Notes: a model not told the origin generated them from the letters alone. Positions 50,694 through 60,297 are shown, counted from the stretch's first letter. The stretch is DNA of 64,000 bases from Saccharothrix tamanrassetensis (GCF_014203665.1 NZ_JACHJN010000010.1:186001-250000); one strand, 5' to 3'. Numbers and translations: made by a program.

Positions 50694-51466
50694 CCGCGAT
50701 CACCCACACGGTGTCGGACTCGCTGACGATGCTGCGTCGCGACTTCCGACACCTCCAGCGCTACCCGGTGATGGCCATCAGCGGTCTGATCATGCCGGTC
50801 TTCATGATGCTGCTGTTCGTCTACGTGTTCGGCGGCGCGATGCTCACCACCGTCGGCGGCGGCAGCTACGTCGACTACCTGGTGCCCGGCATCCTGGTGA
50901 TGGCGGTCGGCGCGGGGTCGGCCGGGACGGCGGTGAACGTCAACGTCGACATGACCGAGGGCGTCATCGCCCGGTTCCGCACCATGGCCATCGCCCGGGT
51001 GTCCGTGCTGACCGGGCAGGTGGTGGGCAGCATGATCCGCACCGCGGTCAGCCTCGCGCTGGTCGTCGGGGTTGCGCTGCTGATCGGGTTCCGGCCGCGG
51101 GCGACGTTCGGCGACTGGCTGCTCGCGATCGCCGTGCTGCTCATGCTGACGCTGGCGCTGACCTGGCTGGCCGTGGCGGGCGGGCTGGCCGCGAACAAGC
51201 CGGAGGGCGCGAACGGGTTCTCGCTGCCGTTCCAGTTCCTGCCGTTCATCAGCAGCGCGTTCGTGCCGACCGACTCGATGGCGCCGGGCCTGGCCTGGTT
51301 CGCGCAGCACCAGCCGTTCACGCCGATCATCGACACCCTGCGCGGGGTGCTCACCGGCACGCCGATCGGGAACAGCGGGTGGCTCGCCGTCGGCTGGTGC
51401 CTGCTCGCCACGCTGGGCGGCTACTTCTGGGCCCGCAAGCTCTACAACCGCGACCCGTCGCGCTGA
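50690..51466 (+). CDS. DrrB-type ABC transporter permease
   Basis: Six-helix ABC-2 permease of 258 residues. RRDFRHLQRYPVMAISGLIMPVFMMLLFVYVFGG is the typical elbow and first helices, and GVIARFRTMAIARVSVLTGQV the conserved cytoplasmic loop contacting the ATPase; LPFQFLPFISSAFVPTDSM is the ABC-2 signature region. Forms an exporter with the DrrA-like ATPase. Last gene of the RHH-DUF4097-P450-DrrAB operon. Confidence 0.93.
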   Translation: MTAITHTVSDSLTMLRRDFRHLQRYPVMAISGLIMPVFMMLLFVYVFGGAMLTTVGGGSYVDYLVPGILVMAVGAGSAGTAVNVNVDMTEGVIARFRTMAIARVSVLTGQVVGSMIRTAVSLALVVGVALLIGFRPRATFGDWLLAIAVLLMLTLALTWLAVAGGLAANKPEGANGFSLPFQFLPFISSAFVPTDSMAPGLAWFAQHQPFTPIIDTLRGVLTGTPIGNSGWLAVGWCLLATLGGYFWARKLYNRDPSR

Positions 51467-51539
51467 CCGGTCCGCGGTCCACTGTGGACGAGAGGGGTCG
51501 ACGGCCCTGACCGGCCGGCACGGGGGACACCGGGCTACG

Positions 51540-51809
51540 GTGTCCCCCGTGGACCCGCGTGAGGACGAAGAGGACGACTTCGACCCCGAAGACGAAGACT
51601 TCGAGGACGACGAGGAAGAGGACGAGGACGACCTGTTCGGCGTGACCTCGGAGCCCCGCACGATCTGCCACCTGTGCGGTGGCGCGGGCTTCGTGGCGCA
51701 CCCGACGTCCGCCGTCATCGGCGGGGTGCCCCGGACCGTGGACAACGGGCGCGAGTGCCCGCACTGCCGCGGCGCCCGCAAGTTCCCCGGCCTCGTCCCG
51801 CCCCTGTAG
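51540..51809 (+). CDS. Small acidic protein with DnaJ-like zinc finger
   Basis: An 89-residue protein. The first 30 residues are almost all Asp/Glu (EDEEDDFDPEDEDFEDDEEE). The rest holds two CxxC motifs in a DnaJ-type arrangement, CHLCGGAGFV and CPHCRGARKF, expected to bind one zinc. Possibly a small chaperone-associated or RNA/DNA-mimic protein; no function is established. GTG 51540 is the likely start. The gene lies between the exporter operon and the convergent MFS gene. Confidence 0.75.
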   Translation: MSPVDPREDEEDDFDPEDEDFEDDEEEDEDDLFGVTSEPRTICHLCGGAGFVAHPTSAVIGGVPRTVDNGRECPHCRGARKFPGLVPPL

Positions 51810-51851
51810 GACCCCGGTCCACCCGCCGGACGACTGCCCCCAACCGAACGT

Positions 51852-53144
51852 TCAGCGGCTCTTCCCGGCGGTCGGCTCGCCGACCGCGTCGCCTGCGGTG
51901 TCGGCCGCGGTTTCGTCTGCGGTGCCGGCCGCGGAGTCGTCGGGACGCTCGGCGACGACCCGCTCCGCGTCCGCGAAGGCGCGCGGCGACAGGCCGAGCC
52001 AGGCGACGGTCAGCGCGCCGATCTGGATCGCGGTGGCCGCCACCCACACCGCCCGCAGCCCGAACGCGGAGGCCACCAGACCTCCCGTCAACGCGCCGAG
52101 CGGGTTCATCCCCCACGCCAGCGCCCGGTGACTGGTCAGCACCCGCCCCAGCAGCCCGGCCGGGGTGAACCGCTGGCGGCTGGACTGCGAGCACACGTTC
52201 CACAGCATCACGATCGCCGACTGCGCGAACACCACGAACCCGATGGCCGCCGCCCACGGCGGCAGCACCGCGATCATCGCCTGCGTCACCACCATGCCGA
52301 TCTGGGCGATCCGCATGGACCACGAGTACCCGATCCTCGCCACCACCCGGTGCACGAAGAACGCCGACGCCACCCACCCCGCCGCCATGCAGGTGAGCAG
52401 CACGCCGTACTGGACCGTCCCCAGGTGCAGGATCTCCAAGCTGTAGAGGGCGAACAGCGCCATGCCCGCGCTGGCCGAGAACGAACCCAACGCCACCGCG
52501 ACCGTGATCGACAGCAGCAGCCGCGTCCTCACCAGGAACCGCAGCCCGTCCGCGATGTCCCGCAGCGGGTGCGACCGCGGCCGGACCACCACCTTGCCGG
52601 GCAGGCCCCTGGTCAGCACCACCGCCAGCAGCGCCGCCGCCACCGCCGCGATGGGCGCGCCGGACCCGACGCCCACCAGGAACCCGGCCGCCGGCGGCAC
52701 CACGAACTGGACCGCGCCCCGGTCGATGAGCATCAGCCGCGTGTTGGCCGCCGCGAACCGGTCCGGCGGCACCACATCGGTCACCAGCGCCCCGGTGGTC
52801 CCGTCGCCGAGCACCTGCGCCGACGTCACGCAGAACGCCACCACCAGCAGCAGCGGCAGGCTCACCGCGCCCGCCACCCCAGCCACGGCCAGCACCAGCG
52901 CCGCACCCGCCTGCACCACGTAGGCCACCCCGAGCACGGTCGTGCGCCGCACCCGGTCGATCAGCACACCGGCGAACAACGAGAACAGCAGCCACGGCGC
53001 CTGCCCGACGATGTTGACCAACGACACCTGCACCGGATCATTCGTGATCGACAGCGCCACCAACGGCAACGCCGTCAGCATCAACCCCTCGGCAACCGAA
53101 CCCGACACCGCGACGGCCTGCAGCCGCACCCACCCCCTGGACAT
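51852..53144 (-). CDS. MFS transporter (drug exporter type)
   Basis: Twelve-helix major facilitator of 430 residues, with LLFSLFAGVLIDRVRRTTVLGVAYVVQ as the motif-A region after helix 2. The family is the DHA3/EntS-like group of actinobacterial antibiotic or siderophore exporters. A hydrophilic tail rich in Ala/Asp/Thr (DDSAAGTADETAADTAGDAVGE) follows helix 12. It is divergent from an ArsR-type regulator across 57 bp, which probably controls it. ATG 53144 gives a standard N-terminus. Confidence 0.92.
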   Translation of the reverse strand: MSRGWVRLQAVAVSGSVAEGLMLTALPLVALSITNDPVQVSLVNIVGQAPWLLFSLFAGVLIDRVRRTTVLGVAYVVQAGAALVLAVAGVAGAVSLPLLLVVAFCVTSAQVLGDGTTGALVTDVVPPDRFAAANTRLMLIDRGAVQFVVPPAAGFLVGVGSGAPIAAVAAALLAVVLTRGLPGKVVVRPRSHPLRDIADGLRFLVRTRLLLSITVAVALGSFSASAGMALFALYSLEILHLGTVQYGVLLTCMAAGWVASAFFVHRVVARIGYSWSMRIAQIGMVVTQAMIAVLPPWAAAIGFVVFAQSAIVMLWNVCSQSSRQRFTPAGLLGRVLTSHRALAWGMNPLGALTGGLVASAFGLRAVWVAATAIQIGALTVAWLGLSPRAFADAERVVAERPDDSAAGTADETAADTAGDAVGEPTAGKSR

Positions 53145-53201
53145 GCCCGCAACCCTGCCAATCCGGTTGGCGAGCGCGAACTTTTTAGTGTGGGATAAAG
53201 C

Positions 53202-54116
53202 ATGGCTCTCCGGTTCGCCGTATCGCCGCTGTGGGAGACCGTGGCCGCCCTGCGCGTGCTCGCCGCTCCCGGCTACTTCCCGGTCCACCAGCGCTGGGCC
53301 GCCTGGGCCGAGCGCAGGACGACCGACCTCGGCGAGGACCCCACGCTGCTGACCGCCCTGGTCACCATGCCGGTGGTGCCCGAGTTCCTGATCCCCACGC
53401 CCGGCATCCGGTCGATCGGCATGGACGAGGAGCTGCGCTGGCTGCCCAGGGTCGCCAAGCCCGCCCGCATCGCCGCCGCGCTGCCCGACGTGCCGCGCTT
53501 CCGCCCGCTGCTGGAGAACCACGCCGAAGCCCTGGCGCGGATCTGCGACCGCCTCGCCGCCGTCCACGACGCGATCATCGCCCCGGTCTGGTCGCGGCTC
53601 GAAGGCGTCCTGCAGGGCGACATCGAACGCCGGGGCCGCCGGCTGGTGGAAGCGGGCGGACCCACCGTGCTCGCCGAGCTGCACCAGGACGTCGGCTACG
53701 GCGACGCCGGCCTCGACGTGCACGGCGACCACGTGCCCGTCGGCAAGCGGGACCTGGTGCTGATCCCCTCCGCCTTCATCTGGCCGGACGTCTACCTGCG
53801 CAACAGCCCCGTCCGCCTCGCGCTCTGCTACCCCGCGCACGGCTTCGGCTCGCTGTGGGAACGCTCGGCCACCCCCGTCGACAACGCCCTCGCCCGCTTG
53901 ATCGGCCCGACCCGCGCCCGCCTGCTGCGCGAGCTCGAACGCCCCAGCACGGTCTCCGAACTGGCCACCCGCCTGGGCGTCACGGTCGGCGCGGTCTCCC
54001 AGCACCTGAACGTCCTGCGCGCCACCGGCCTGGCGGTGAGCCGCCGCGAGGGCCGCGAGGTGGTCTCGCTGCGCACCGGCCTCGGGTTGGCGCTGGTGCG
54101 GGGGGAAGTACGGTAG
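53202..54116 (+). CDS. ArsR-type winged-helix regulator (DUF5937-like)
   Basis: A 304-residue regulator with a large N-terminal sensor-like domain (LRFAVSPLWETVAALRVLAAPGYFPVHQRWAAWA is the family's opening) and a C-terminal winged helix, LIGPTRARLLRELERPSTVSELATRLGVTVGAVSQHLNVLRATGLAVSRREGREV in outline. The inverted order relative to ordinary ArsR proteins is typical of this actinobacterial group. It is divergent from the MFS exporter; AT-rich TTTTTAGTGTGGGATAAAG before its start is the probable promoter. Confidence 0.88.
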   Translation: MALRFAVSPLWETVAALRVLAAPGYFPVHQRWAAWAERRTTDLGEDPTLLTALVTMPVVPEFLIPTPGIRSIGMDEELRWLPRVAKPARIAAALPDVPRFRPLLENHAEALARICDRLAAVHDAIIAPVWSRLEGVLQGDIERRGRRLVEAGGPTVLAELHQDVGYGDAGLDVHGDHVPVGKRDLVLIPSAFIWPDVYLRNSPVRLALCYPAHGFGSLWERSATPVDNALARLIGPTRARLLRELERPSTVSELATRLGVTVGAVSQHLNVLRATGLAVSRREGREVVSLRTGLGLALVRGEVR

Positions 54117-54120
54117 GGGG

Positions 54121-54996
54121 GTGCGTGTCCTGCCCGAAGCCGAGTGGACCGCGCTCCGGGACGCCCACACCGAGCGCGTCCGCGCCTGGACGGTCCCGCA
54201 CCACGAGCGCAGGGCGCGCGGAGAGAAGCACCCGGTGCTGGACTTCCTGTTCTCGTACTACTCGCACCGCCCGTCGCGGCTGGAGCGCTGGCACCCCGGG
54301 CCGAACGTCGTCCTCGCCGGCGACGCCGCGAAGGAGTACCTGCGCCGGCCCGCGTACAAGCAGACCGACGACGGTGTGACGCTGGACGTCGAGGCCTTCG
54401 CCCGGGAACGCGCGAGCACCGTCGAGTTCGTGCACCGGCTGCTCACCGCCACCGCCTCCCGCGCCCCGCGCCTGGGCTGCTTCGGCCTGCACGAGTGGGC
54501 GATGGTCTACCGGTCCGACCGGGTGCGGCACGAGGCGTGGCCGTTGCGGCTGGGTGGTGCGGGCACGGACGCCGTGGTGGAAGCGCAGAAGGTCCAGTGC
54601 AGCCACTTCGACGCGTTCAGGTTCTTCACGCCCGAGGCGCGTCCGCTGAACGTCGTCCAGCCCACCCGGGAGACGCAGGTCCGCATGGAGCAGCCGGGCT
54701 GCCTGCACGTGTCCATGGACCTGTTCAAGTGGTGCTACAAGCTCGATCCGGCCACGCCGTCGGACCTGATGGCGGACTGCTTCGAACTCGCTCTCGCGGT
54801 CCGCGAACTCGACATGCGCGCCAGCCCTTACGATTTGCGCGCACTCGGTTACCCGCCGGTGCCGATCGAGACCGCCGATGGACGCGCCGAATACGTGCGG
54901 CGACAGAGCGCGTTCGCCGAAGCCGCCGCACCGCTGCGGATTGCGCTAATCGAGCTCACCCGGACTTTTCTCGCGCCTCCCGTCACCTTCGGATAA
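54121..54996 (+). CDS. Conserved actinobacterial protein often labelled 3-methyladenine DNA glycosylase
   Basis: A 291-residue protein, starting 4 bp after the regulator's stop (GTG 54121), so co-transcribed with it. Conserved-looking blocks are HHERRARGEKHPVLDFLFSYYSHRPSRLERWHPG, GCFGLHEWAMVYR and HVSMDLFKWCYKLDPATPSDLMADCFELA. Relatives in Streptomyces carry the DNA-glycosylase label. I cannot see a helix-hairpin-helix or catalytic Asp that would support it, so the function should be treated as unknown. Cysteine and histidine residues in QCSHFDAFRFF could bind a metal. Confidence 0.7.
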   Translation: MRVLPEAEWTALRDAHTERVRAWTVPHHERRARGEKHPVLDFLFSYYSHRPSRLERWHPGPNVVLAGDAAKEYLRRPAYKQTDDGVTLDVEAFARERASTVEFVHRLLTATASRAPRLGCFGLHEWAMVYRSDRVRHEAWPLRLGGAGTDAVVEAQKVQCSHFDAFRFFTPEARPLNVVQPTRETQVRMEQPGCLHVSMDLFKWCYKLDPATPSDLMADCFELALAVRELDMRASPYDLRALGYPPVPIETADGRAEYVRRQSAFAEAAAPLRIALIELTRTFLAPPVTFG

Positions 54997-55089
54997 CACA
55001 ACGTCACTTCACCCGTTCCCCAGACTTCACCTGTTAGCGTGACGCCGGTCGGGATTCGCCAGCCGTAGTCGACGTTGAGAGGGAAGACG

Positions 55090-56868
55090 ATGTCTCGACA
55101 TCGCGCGCTGCGGACGAAGGTGCGGCGCGGAATCGCCACGTGGCCCGTCGCGATCGTCGGCGTGGTCGCCCTGCTGGTCCTCGGGTACCTCGCCTGGACG
55201 TGGGTGGGCGGTGTCGTGGAACGCCGGGCGGAAGCCCAGGCCGGTGACTGCCGGGAGGGCGAAGCGCTGCTGCGGATCGCCGCGACGCCCAGTGTCGCCG
55301 AAGCGGTGCGGCACGTCGCCGAGTCGTGGAGCGAGCAGCGCCCGGTCGTCTACGACCACTGCATCCGGGTCGAGGTGCAGTCCATCGACTCCGAGGTCGT
55401 GCTCCAGGGCCTGACCCAGGGCTGGGACGAGGCCAAGATCGGCGAACGCCCGCACGCGTGGGTCACCGACTCGATGCTGTGGGCGAACCGGCTCGCCGCG
55501 CAGAACCGCGCGCTGCTGGGCGCGCAGCCGGTGTCCATCGCGGCCAGCCCGGTGCTGCTGGCGCTGCCCCAGGAGGGCGCGCAGGCGTTGCAGGCGGGCG
55601 TCGGGTTCCGCTGGACGGACCTGCCGGAGGTGACGTCGGCGGCGGGCGGCTGGACCCGGCTCGGCAAGCCGGAGTGGGGCGACTTCAAGGTCGCCATGCC
55701 CGACCCGGCCACGAACGCGGCGACCGCGATGGCGATCCAGTCCGCGCTGGCCGGTGCGAGCCCGGACGGCAAGGGCCCGGTGACCACCGACGTGCTGGCG
55801 CTGGACCCGGTCAAGGCCACCCTGGGCAGGCTCACCGCGTCCAAGCCCGCGCAGACACCCGCCACCACGTGGGGCGCGTTGTCGCTGCTGGCCGACAAGC
55901 CGGCGGTCAACGGGCCGGGCTTCAGCGCGGTGCCGGTGTTCGAGGTCGACCTGTACCGGCACAACACCGGGAAGGACAGCGGCACGCCGCCGTTGCAGCC
56001 GCTCTACGGGGTGGCGCCGGGCGGTCCGTCCCCGGTCGCGGACTTCCCGTTCGTGCCGCTCGCGGGCGACTGGGTGGGCGAGGCGCAGGTGCGGGCGTCG
56101 CAGGAGTTCCGGGAGTTCCTGCTGGAGGCCGAGCAGCAGAAGGCGCTGGCCGTGGCGGGCCTGCGGGTGGACGCGACCACCGAGCGGCCCAAGCCGTCGC
56201 CGGGCATCCGCTGGGCGACCATGACCGACAAGCTGGTGCCCGCCGACGCCAACACCACCCAGCAGATCTCCGCCGCGTGGGCGACCGCCGACGACGGCCA
56301 GGTGGTCACCGTGCTGGTGGACACGTCCAAGTCGATGGAGGAGCCCGGCGGCGACGGCAAGTCGCGCATGACCTGGGTGAAGGACGCGCTGTCCGGTCAG
56401 GTCAACCGGTCGGTGTCGGGCTCGCTGGGGCTGTGGGAGTTCTCCCGGTCGCTGGACGGCGAGAAGCCCTACCGGCAGCTGGTGGCCACCGGACCGGTCA
56501 CCGGGCAGAAGCAGCAGCTGCTGGACGGGGTGGGCGCCCTGCGCCCGCAGAGCGCGACCCAGCTCTACACCAGCCTGGTGGCGCTGTACTCGAAGACGCT
56601 GGAGAACTACCAGCCGGGCAAGCGGAACCGGATCATCGTGCTCACCGACGGGGCCAACGACGGCGGGCTGACGTTCGACCAGCTGAAGGCGGAGCTGAAG
56701 GGGCTCAAGCAGGAGGGCAAGGACATCGCGATCAGCGTGCTGGCCATCGGCCCGGCCCCGGAGCGGCAGCCGCTGGGCGAACTCACCCGGTCGACGGGCG
56801 GGACGCTGTCGGTGGTGGACGACGGGCGCGGGGTGGACGCGGCGCTGGCGCAGCTGCTGTCGGCCTGA
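55090..56868 (+). CDS. Substrate-binding and VWA domain membrane protein
   Basis: A 592-residue protein anchored by one N-terminal helix (VAIVGVVALLVLGYLAWTWVGGVV). Residues about 60-380 form a type 2 periplasmic-binding-like domain. The C-terminal von Willebrand A domain has the MIDAS motif DTSKSM with later Thr and Asp (LYTSLVAL, VLTDGAND). The combination is common in actinobacteria and faces the outside; it may bind metal-dependent protein partners, but the role is unknown. ATG 55090 has AGGGAAG; the ATG at 55075 lacks one. Confidence 0.88.
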   Translation: MSRHRALRTKVRRGIATWPVAIVGVVALLVLGYLAWTWVGGVVERRAEAQAGDCREGEALLRIAATPSVAEAVRHVAESWSEQRPVVYDHCIRVEVQSIDSEVVLQGLTQGWDEAKIGERPHAWVTDSMLWANRLAAQNRALLGAQPVSIAASPVLLALPQEGAQALQAGVGFRWTDLPEVTSAAGGWTRLGKPEWGDFKVAMPDPATNAATAMAIQSALAGASPDGKGPVTTDVLALDPVKATLGRLTASKPAQTPATTWGALSLLADKPAVNGPGFSAVPVFEVDLYRHNTGKDSGTPPLQPLYGVAPGGPSPVADFPFVPLAGDWVGEAQVRASQEFREFLLEAEQQKALAVAGLRVDATTERPKPSPGIRWATMTDKLVPADANTTQQISAAWATADDGQVVTVLVDTSKSMEEPGGDGKSRMTWVKDALSGQVNRSVSGSLGLWEFSRSLDGEKPYRQLVATGPVTGQKQQLLDGVGALRPQSATQLYTSLVALYSKTLENYQPGKRNRIIVLTDGANDGGLTFDQLKAELKGLKQEGKDIAISVLAIGPAPERQPLGELTRSTGGTLSVVDDGRGVDAALAQLLSA

Positions 56869-57018
56869 AGCCCGTCCGGTCGGCCACGGAGTCGCCGCGG
56901 TGGCGCCGACCGGTGCGGCACACGCGGTGCACGACCGCCTCCGGCCTGCCCGGATGCAGCCACCCGGGCTATTGAGAGCCGAAGCCGCGGCAGGTGTACT
57001 GCTGCGGGAGGTGCGGGG

Positions 57019-60000
57019 TTGGGGGAAGTACCAGACGGACCGGTCGTCAACCACGTCCAAGACGTCCACGGCAACGTCGTGCAGGCCCGCGACATCTACG
57101 GCGACGTCCACTTCGGACCACCACCGCCGTTCCGGATCGAGCCGTGGTCGGCCGTCCCGACCCCGCTGCCCGCCGTCCCCCACCGGCAGCCCAGCCTGCT
57201 GCTGAACGCGGCCGGGCGGGTGGTGCCGTTCGGCGGGCGGGCCGGTGAGCTGCGCGAGCTGGCCTCGTGGCGGGACGCCAACCCGAGGCTGTCGGTGCTC
57301 CTGCTGCACGGGCCGGGCGGGCAGGGCAAGACCCGGCTCGCCGCCCGGTTCGCCGAGCTGTCCGGCGACGCCGGGTGGGCGGTGTTCGCGGCCCGCGACT
57401 CCCCCGGCTCGGCGGCGAAGCCCGCCGGAGACGTGCTGGTGCTGGTGGACTACGCCGACCGCTGGCCGTACCGGCACCTGGCCGCGCTGCTGGAGGGCCT
57501 GGCGGACCGGGACGGCCGCGCCCGCGTGCTGCTGATCGCCCGCACGGCCGGCTGGTGGCAGGCCGTCGCGGGCAAGGCGGAGAACCTGGGCTGGCAGGTC
57601 GACGCGCTCCCCCTGGACGCCCTCGCCGAGCACGACCGCGCACCGGCCTTCACCACGGCCCGCGACCGCTTCGGCGAGGTGCTGGGCGCGCCGACGTCCG
57701 ACGGGCCCCCGACGTCGCTGTCCGGCCGCGCCTTCGGTTCCGTGCTCACCCTGCACATGGCCGCGCTGGTCACCGTCATGGAGGCCCGCGAGCGCACGAC
57801 CGGCGTGCCCACCGACCCCGAGGGCATGGCCGCCTACCTGCTGCGCCGCGAACACCGCGGCTGGCGCGAACTGGCCGAGCGGGACGGCTTCCGGACCGAC
57901 CCGGCCGACCTGCAGCGCGTGGTGGCCGCCGCGGTCCTGGCCGGCCCCGTCCCGGGGCACCGGGGCGAGGCGCTGCTCGACGGCCTGCGACTCCCCTCGT
58001 CCGCGAGCACCCTGCGCGACCACCGCTCGTGCTACCCGCCGCACAACCCGACCGAGGTCCTCGAACCGCTCTACCCCGACCGGCTCGCGGAGGACTTCCT
58101 GGCCCTGCTGCTGCCCGGCCACCGGGCCCGCGGCTTCGACGCCGAACCGTGGACCCCGACCCTGCTCACCGCCCTGGCGGCGCTCGAACTGGACGGCACA
58201 CCGGCCAACCGCCGCACCCTCACCGTGCTCACCGCCGCCGCCGAGCGCTGGCCGCACGTCGTGCCCCGGATCGCCGACCTGCTGCACGCCCACCCCGAGG
58301 TCGCCGTCCGCGAGGGCGGCGCCGCACTCGAAGCCCTGGCCGCGACGCCGGTCGACGACGCCGCACTGCGAGCCGTGGAGTCGACCTTCCCACCCGGTTC
58401 CGACGTGGACCTGGACGTCGGCATGGCCGCCGTCACCGAACGCGTCACGACCGACGACCCCCTCCGGCTACAGGTCCTCGGCAGGCGACTCGCCAACGCC
58501 GGCCGCCTCGAAGACGCCGTGCGGGCCGCCTGGCGGGCGCTCCCGGACCTGGGCGACCCCACCGAAGCCCTCGCCGACCTCGGCCGGTGGCTGACCGCGC
58601 TGGGCCACCGCGAACAAGGACTGGCCTGCACCCGCCGCGCCGAGGCCACCGCCGGACCGGGGCGTGCCCCGACCACGCCGACGGTCCACCCGACCGGAGC
58701 CGGACCGCAGCAGGCACTGGCCGCCGCCCGGGAAGCGGTCGCGGTCAACCAGGACCTCGTCCGCCGCAACTCCCGCGCCCACCGCCCCGCACTGGCCCGC
58801 TCGCTGGTCACGTTCAGCGCGTTGGCCCACGACCGGGCAGCGGCCGAAGAAGCCGTCGTCCGGTACCGCGAACTGGTCTCGGAGCACCCCAAGGCGCACC
58901 GGCCGGCGCTCGCCGACGCCCTGGCCAACCTCGGCCACCTGACCGGCGACGCCCAGCCGCTGGAGGAGGCGGTGGCGATCTACCGGCGGCTCGCCGCCGT
59001 CGACCCGCTCACCCACGAACGGGAACTCGCCTCGGCCGTGGCCCGGCTGGAGGCCCTGAAACCCGGTTCACAGCGGTGGTACCGGCGCACCGGGCGGTCC
59101 GTCGACACCGACGCGCTGTTCCGGCGCGGCGTCCGGTACGCCGAGGAGGGCAAGCACCGCAAAGCCAGGCGCCACTACCGGAAGGCCGCCCGGTCGGGGC
59201 ACGCCTACGCCATGGTCGACCTCGGCCGGCTGGTCGTCGGGTCACGTCCGGCGGAAGCGGAACGCCGGTGGCGCGAAGCCGTCGACCACGGCGTCACGGC
59301 CGCCCTGTTCGACCTCGGCGCGCTGTGCGAACGGCAGGGCCGGCTCGCCGAGGCGAAGGACTGGTACCACCGGGGCGCGCTGGCGGGTGCGCCGAACGCG
59401 ATGATCCGCCTGGCCGGCCTGCTCGTCCGGCAGGGCGACGAGCACGCGGCCGAGGAGTGGTACCGCGAAGTCGCCGGACTGGGCGACGTCGAGGGCGACT
59501 ACGGTCTCGGCGCGCTGCTCGACGACCAGGGCACCCCGGACAAGGCCGAACCGAGCCTCACCAGGGCCGCCGAGTCCGGTCACCTGGACGCGATGGTCCG
59601 GCTCGGCGACCTCAAAGCACGCGGGGGCGACCACCGGACCGCGCGCGACTGGTACCGGCGAGCCGCCGTCGTGGGCCACGCCGAAGCCGGGGAACGGCTC
59701 GCCGGAGGCCCTCCGTCGGGTCCGCCCGACCAGCACCCGCTGACCCGCGAGGCACGGCGGCTGGACATCCCGACGTTCGACTTCAGCGCCGACGGGGCGT
59801 TCGACCTGGCCGCCGCGCTCCTCGACCAGCGCACCGGCGAGCTGGTGGAGGCGGGCGACCTGGCCGGGGCGATCGAGGTCTACCGCGAGGAGGCGAACGG
59901 CTACCTCAGACTGCTGGGCGGCGACGTCGTCCCGCCGAGCCCGCGGGTCGCGGGCACCATCACGTTCCACCTCGCCGGCGCGTTCACCCGCATGGGCTCG

Positions 60001-60297
60001 CTGCACGGCCGCCTGCGGCAGTCCGAACCGGCCCTGGCGCACACCGCCGCGGCCGTCGCCCTGTTGCGCCGGTTCGGCCGGGCGGAGCTGCGCGTCCGGT
60101 CGTCCCTCGCGCAGGCGCTGCGGATCTACGCGGCGGTGCGGCTCGCCGCCGGCACCGAGCTGGACGAGGCGGGCGCGGCGGCGGACGAAGCCGTCGGGCT
60201 GTTCACCGAGCTGGAGGACGAAGCGCCCGACGTGTTCACCGGGGAGGCCCTGCTCGCCCGTCAGACGCTCGACCTCTGCCGACGACCGCACCGGTAG
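57019..60297 (+). CDS. STAND-like NTPase with TPR and Sel1 repeats
   Basis: A 1092-residue protein. The N-terminus has a short tag, VQDVHGNVVQARDIYGDVHF, of the G-N-x-x-Q-A-x-D-I-x-G kind found at the start of many actinobacterial NTPases of conflict or signalling type. A P-loop domain has Walker A GPGGQGKT (98-105) and Walker B DVLVLVDYAD (138-147), then a helical region. The C-terminal half carries TPR-like and Sel1 repeats (KARRHYRKAARSGHAYAMVDLG and relatives, about 700-895) and a final helical domain. No enzymatic effector domain is evident. TTG 57019 is used because GGGAGG lies 8 nt upstream. The preceding gap 56869-57018 holds no gene. Confidence 0.82.
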   Translation: MGEVPDGPVVNHVQDVHGNVVQARDIYGDVHFGPPPPFRIEPWSAVPTPLPAVPHRQPSLLLNAAGRVVPFGGRAGELRELASWRDANPRLSVLLLHGPGGQGKTRLAARFAELSGDAGWAVFAARDSPGSAAKPAGDVLVLVDYADRWPYRHLAALLEGLADRDGRARVLLIARTAGWWQAVAGKAENLGWQVDALPLDALAEHDRAPAFTTARDRFGEVLGAPTSDGPPTSLSGRAFGSVLTLHMAALVTVMEARERTTGVPTDPEGMAAYLLRREHRGWRELAERDGFRTDPADLQRVVAAAVLAGPVPGHRGEALLDGLRLPSSASTLRDHRSCYPPHNPTEVLEPLYPDRLAEDFLALLLPGHRARGFDAEPWTPTLLTALAALELDGTPANRRTLTVLTAAAERWPHVVPRIADLLHAHPEVAVREGGAALEALAATPVDDAALRAVESTFPPGSDVDLDVGMAAVTERVTTDDPLRLQVLGRRLANAGRLEDAVRAAWRALPDLGDPTEALADLGRWLTALGHREQGLACTRRAEATAGPGRAPTTPTVHPTGAGPQQALAAAREAVAVNQDLVRRNSRAHRPALARSLVTFSALAHDRAAAEEAVVRYRELVSEHPKAHRPALADALANLGHLTGDAQPLEEAVAIYRRLAAVDPLTHERELASAVARLEALKPGSQRWYRRTGRSVDTDALFRRGVRYAEEGKHRKARRHYRKAARSGHAYAMVDLGRLVVGSRPAEAERRWREAVDHGVTAALFDLGALCERQGRLAEAKDWYHRGALAGAPNAMIRLAGLLVRQGDEHAAEEWYREVAGLGDVEGDYGLGALLDDQGTPDKAEPSLTRAAESGHLDAMVRLGDLKARGGDHRTARDWYRRAAVVGHAEAGERLAGGPPSGPPDQHPLTREARRLDIPTFDFSADGAFDLAAALLDQRTGELVEAGDLAGAIEVYREEANGYLRLLGGDVVPPSPRVAGTITFHLAGAFTRMGSLHGRLRQSEPALAHTAAAVALLRRFGRAELRVRSSLAQALRIYAAVRLAAGTELDEAGAAADEAVGLFTELEDEAPDVFTGEALLARQTLDLCRRPHR

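Noticed and set aside
55027-58293. 1088-codon open frame antisense to the VWA and NTPase genes
   Set aside because: Composition is Gly/Arg/Val repeats typical of noncoding frames in GC-rich DNA; both sense-strand proteins have real domains.
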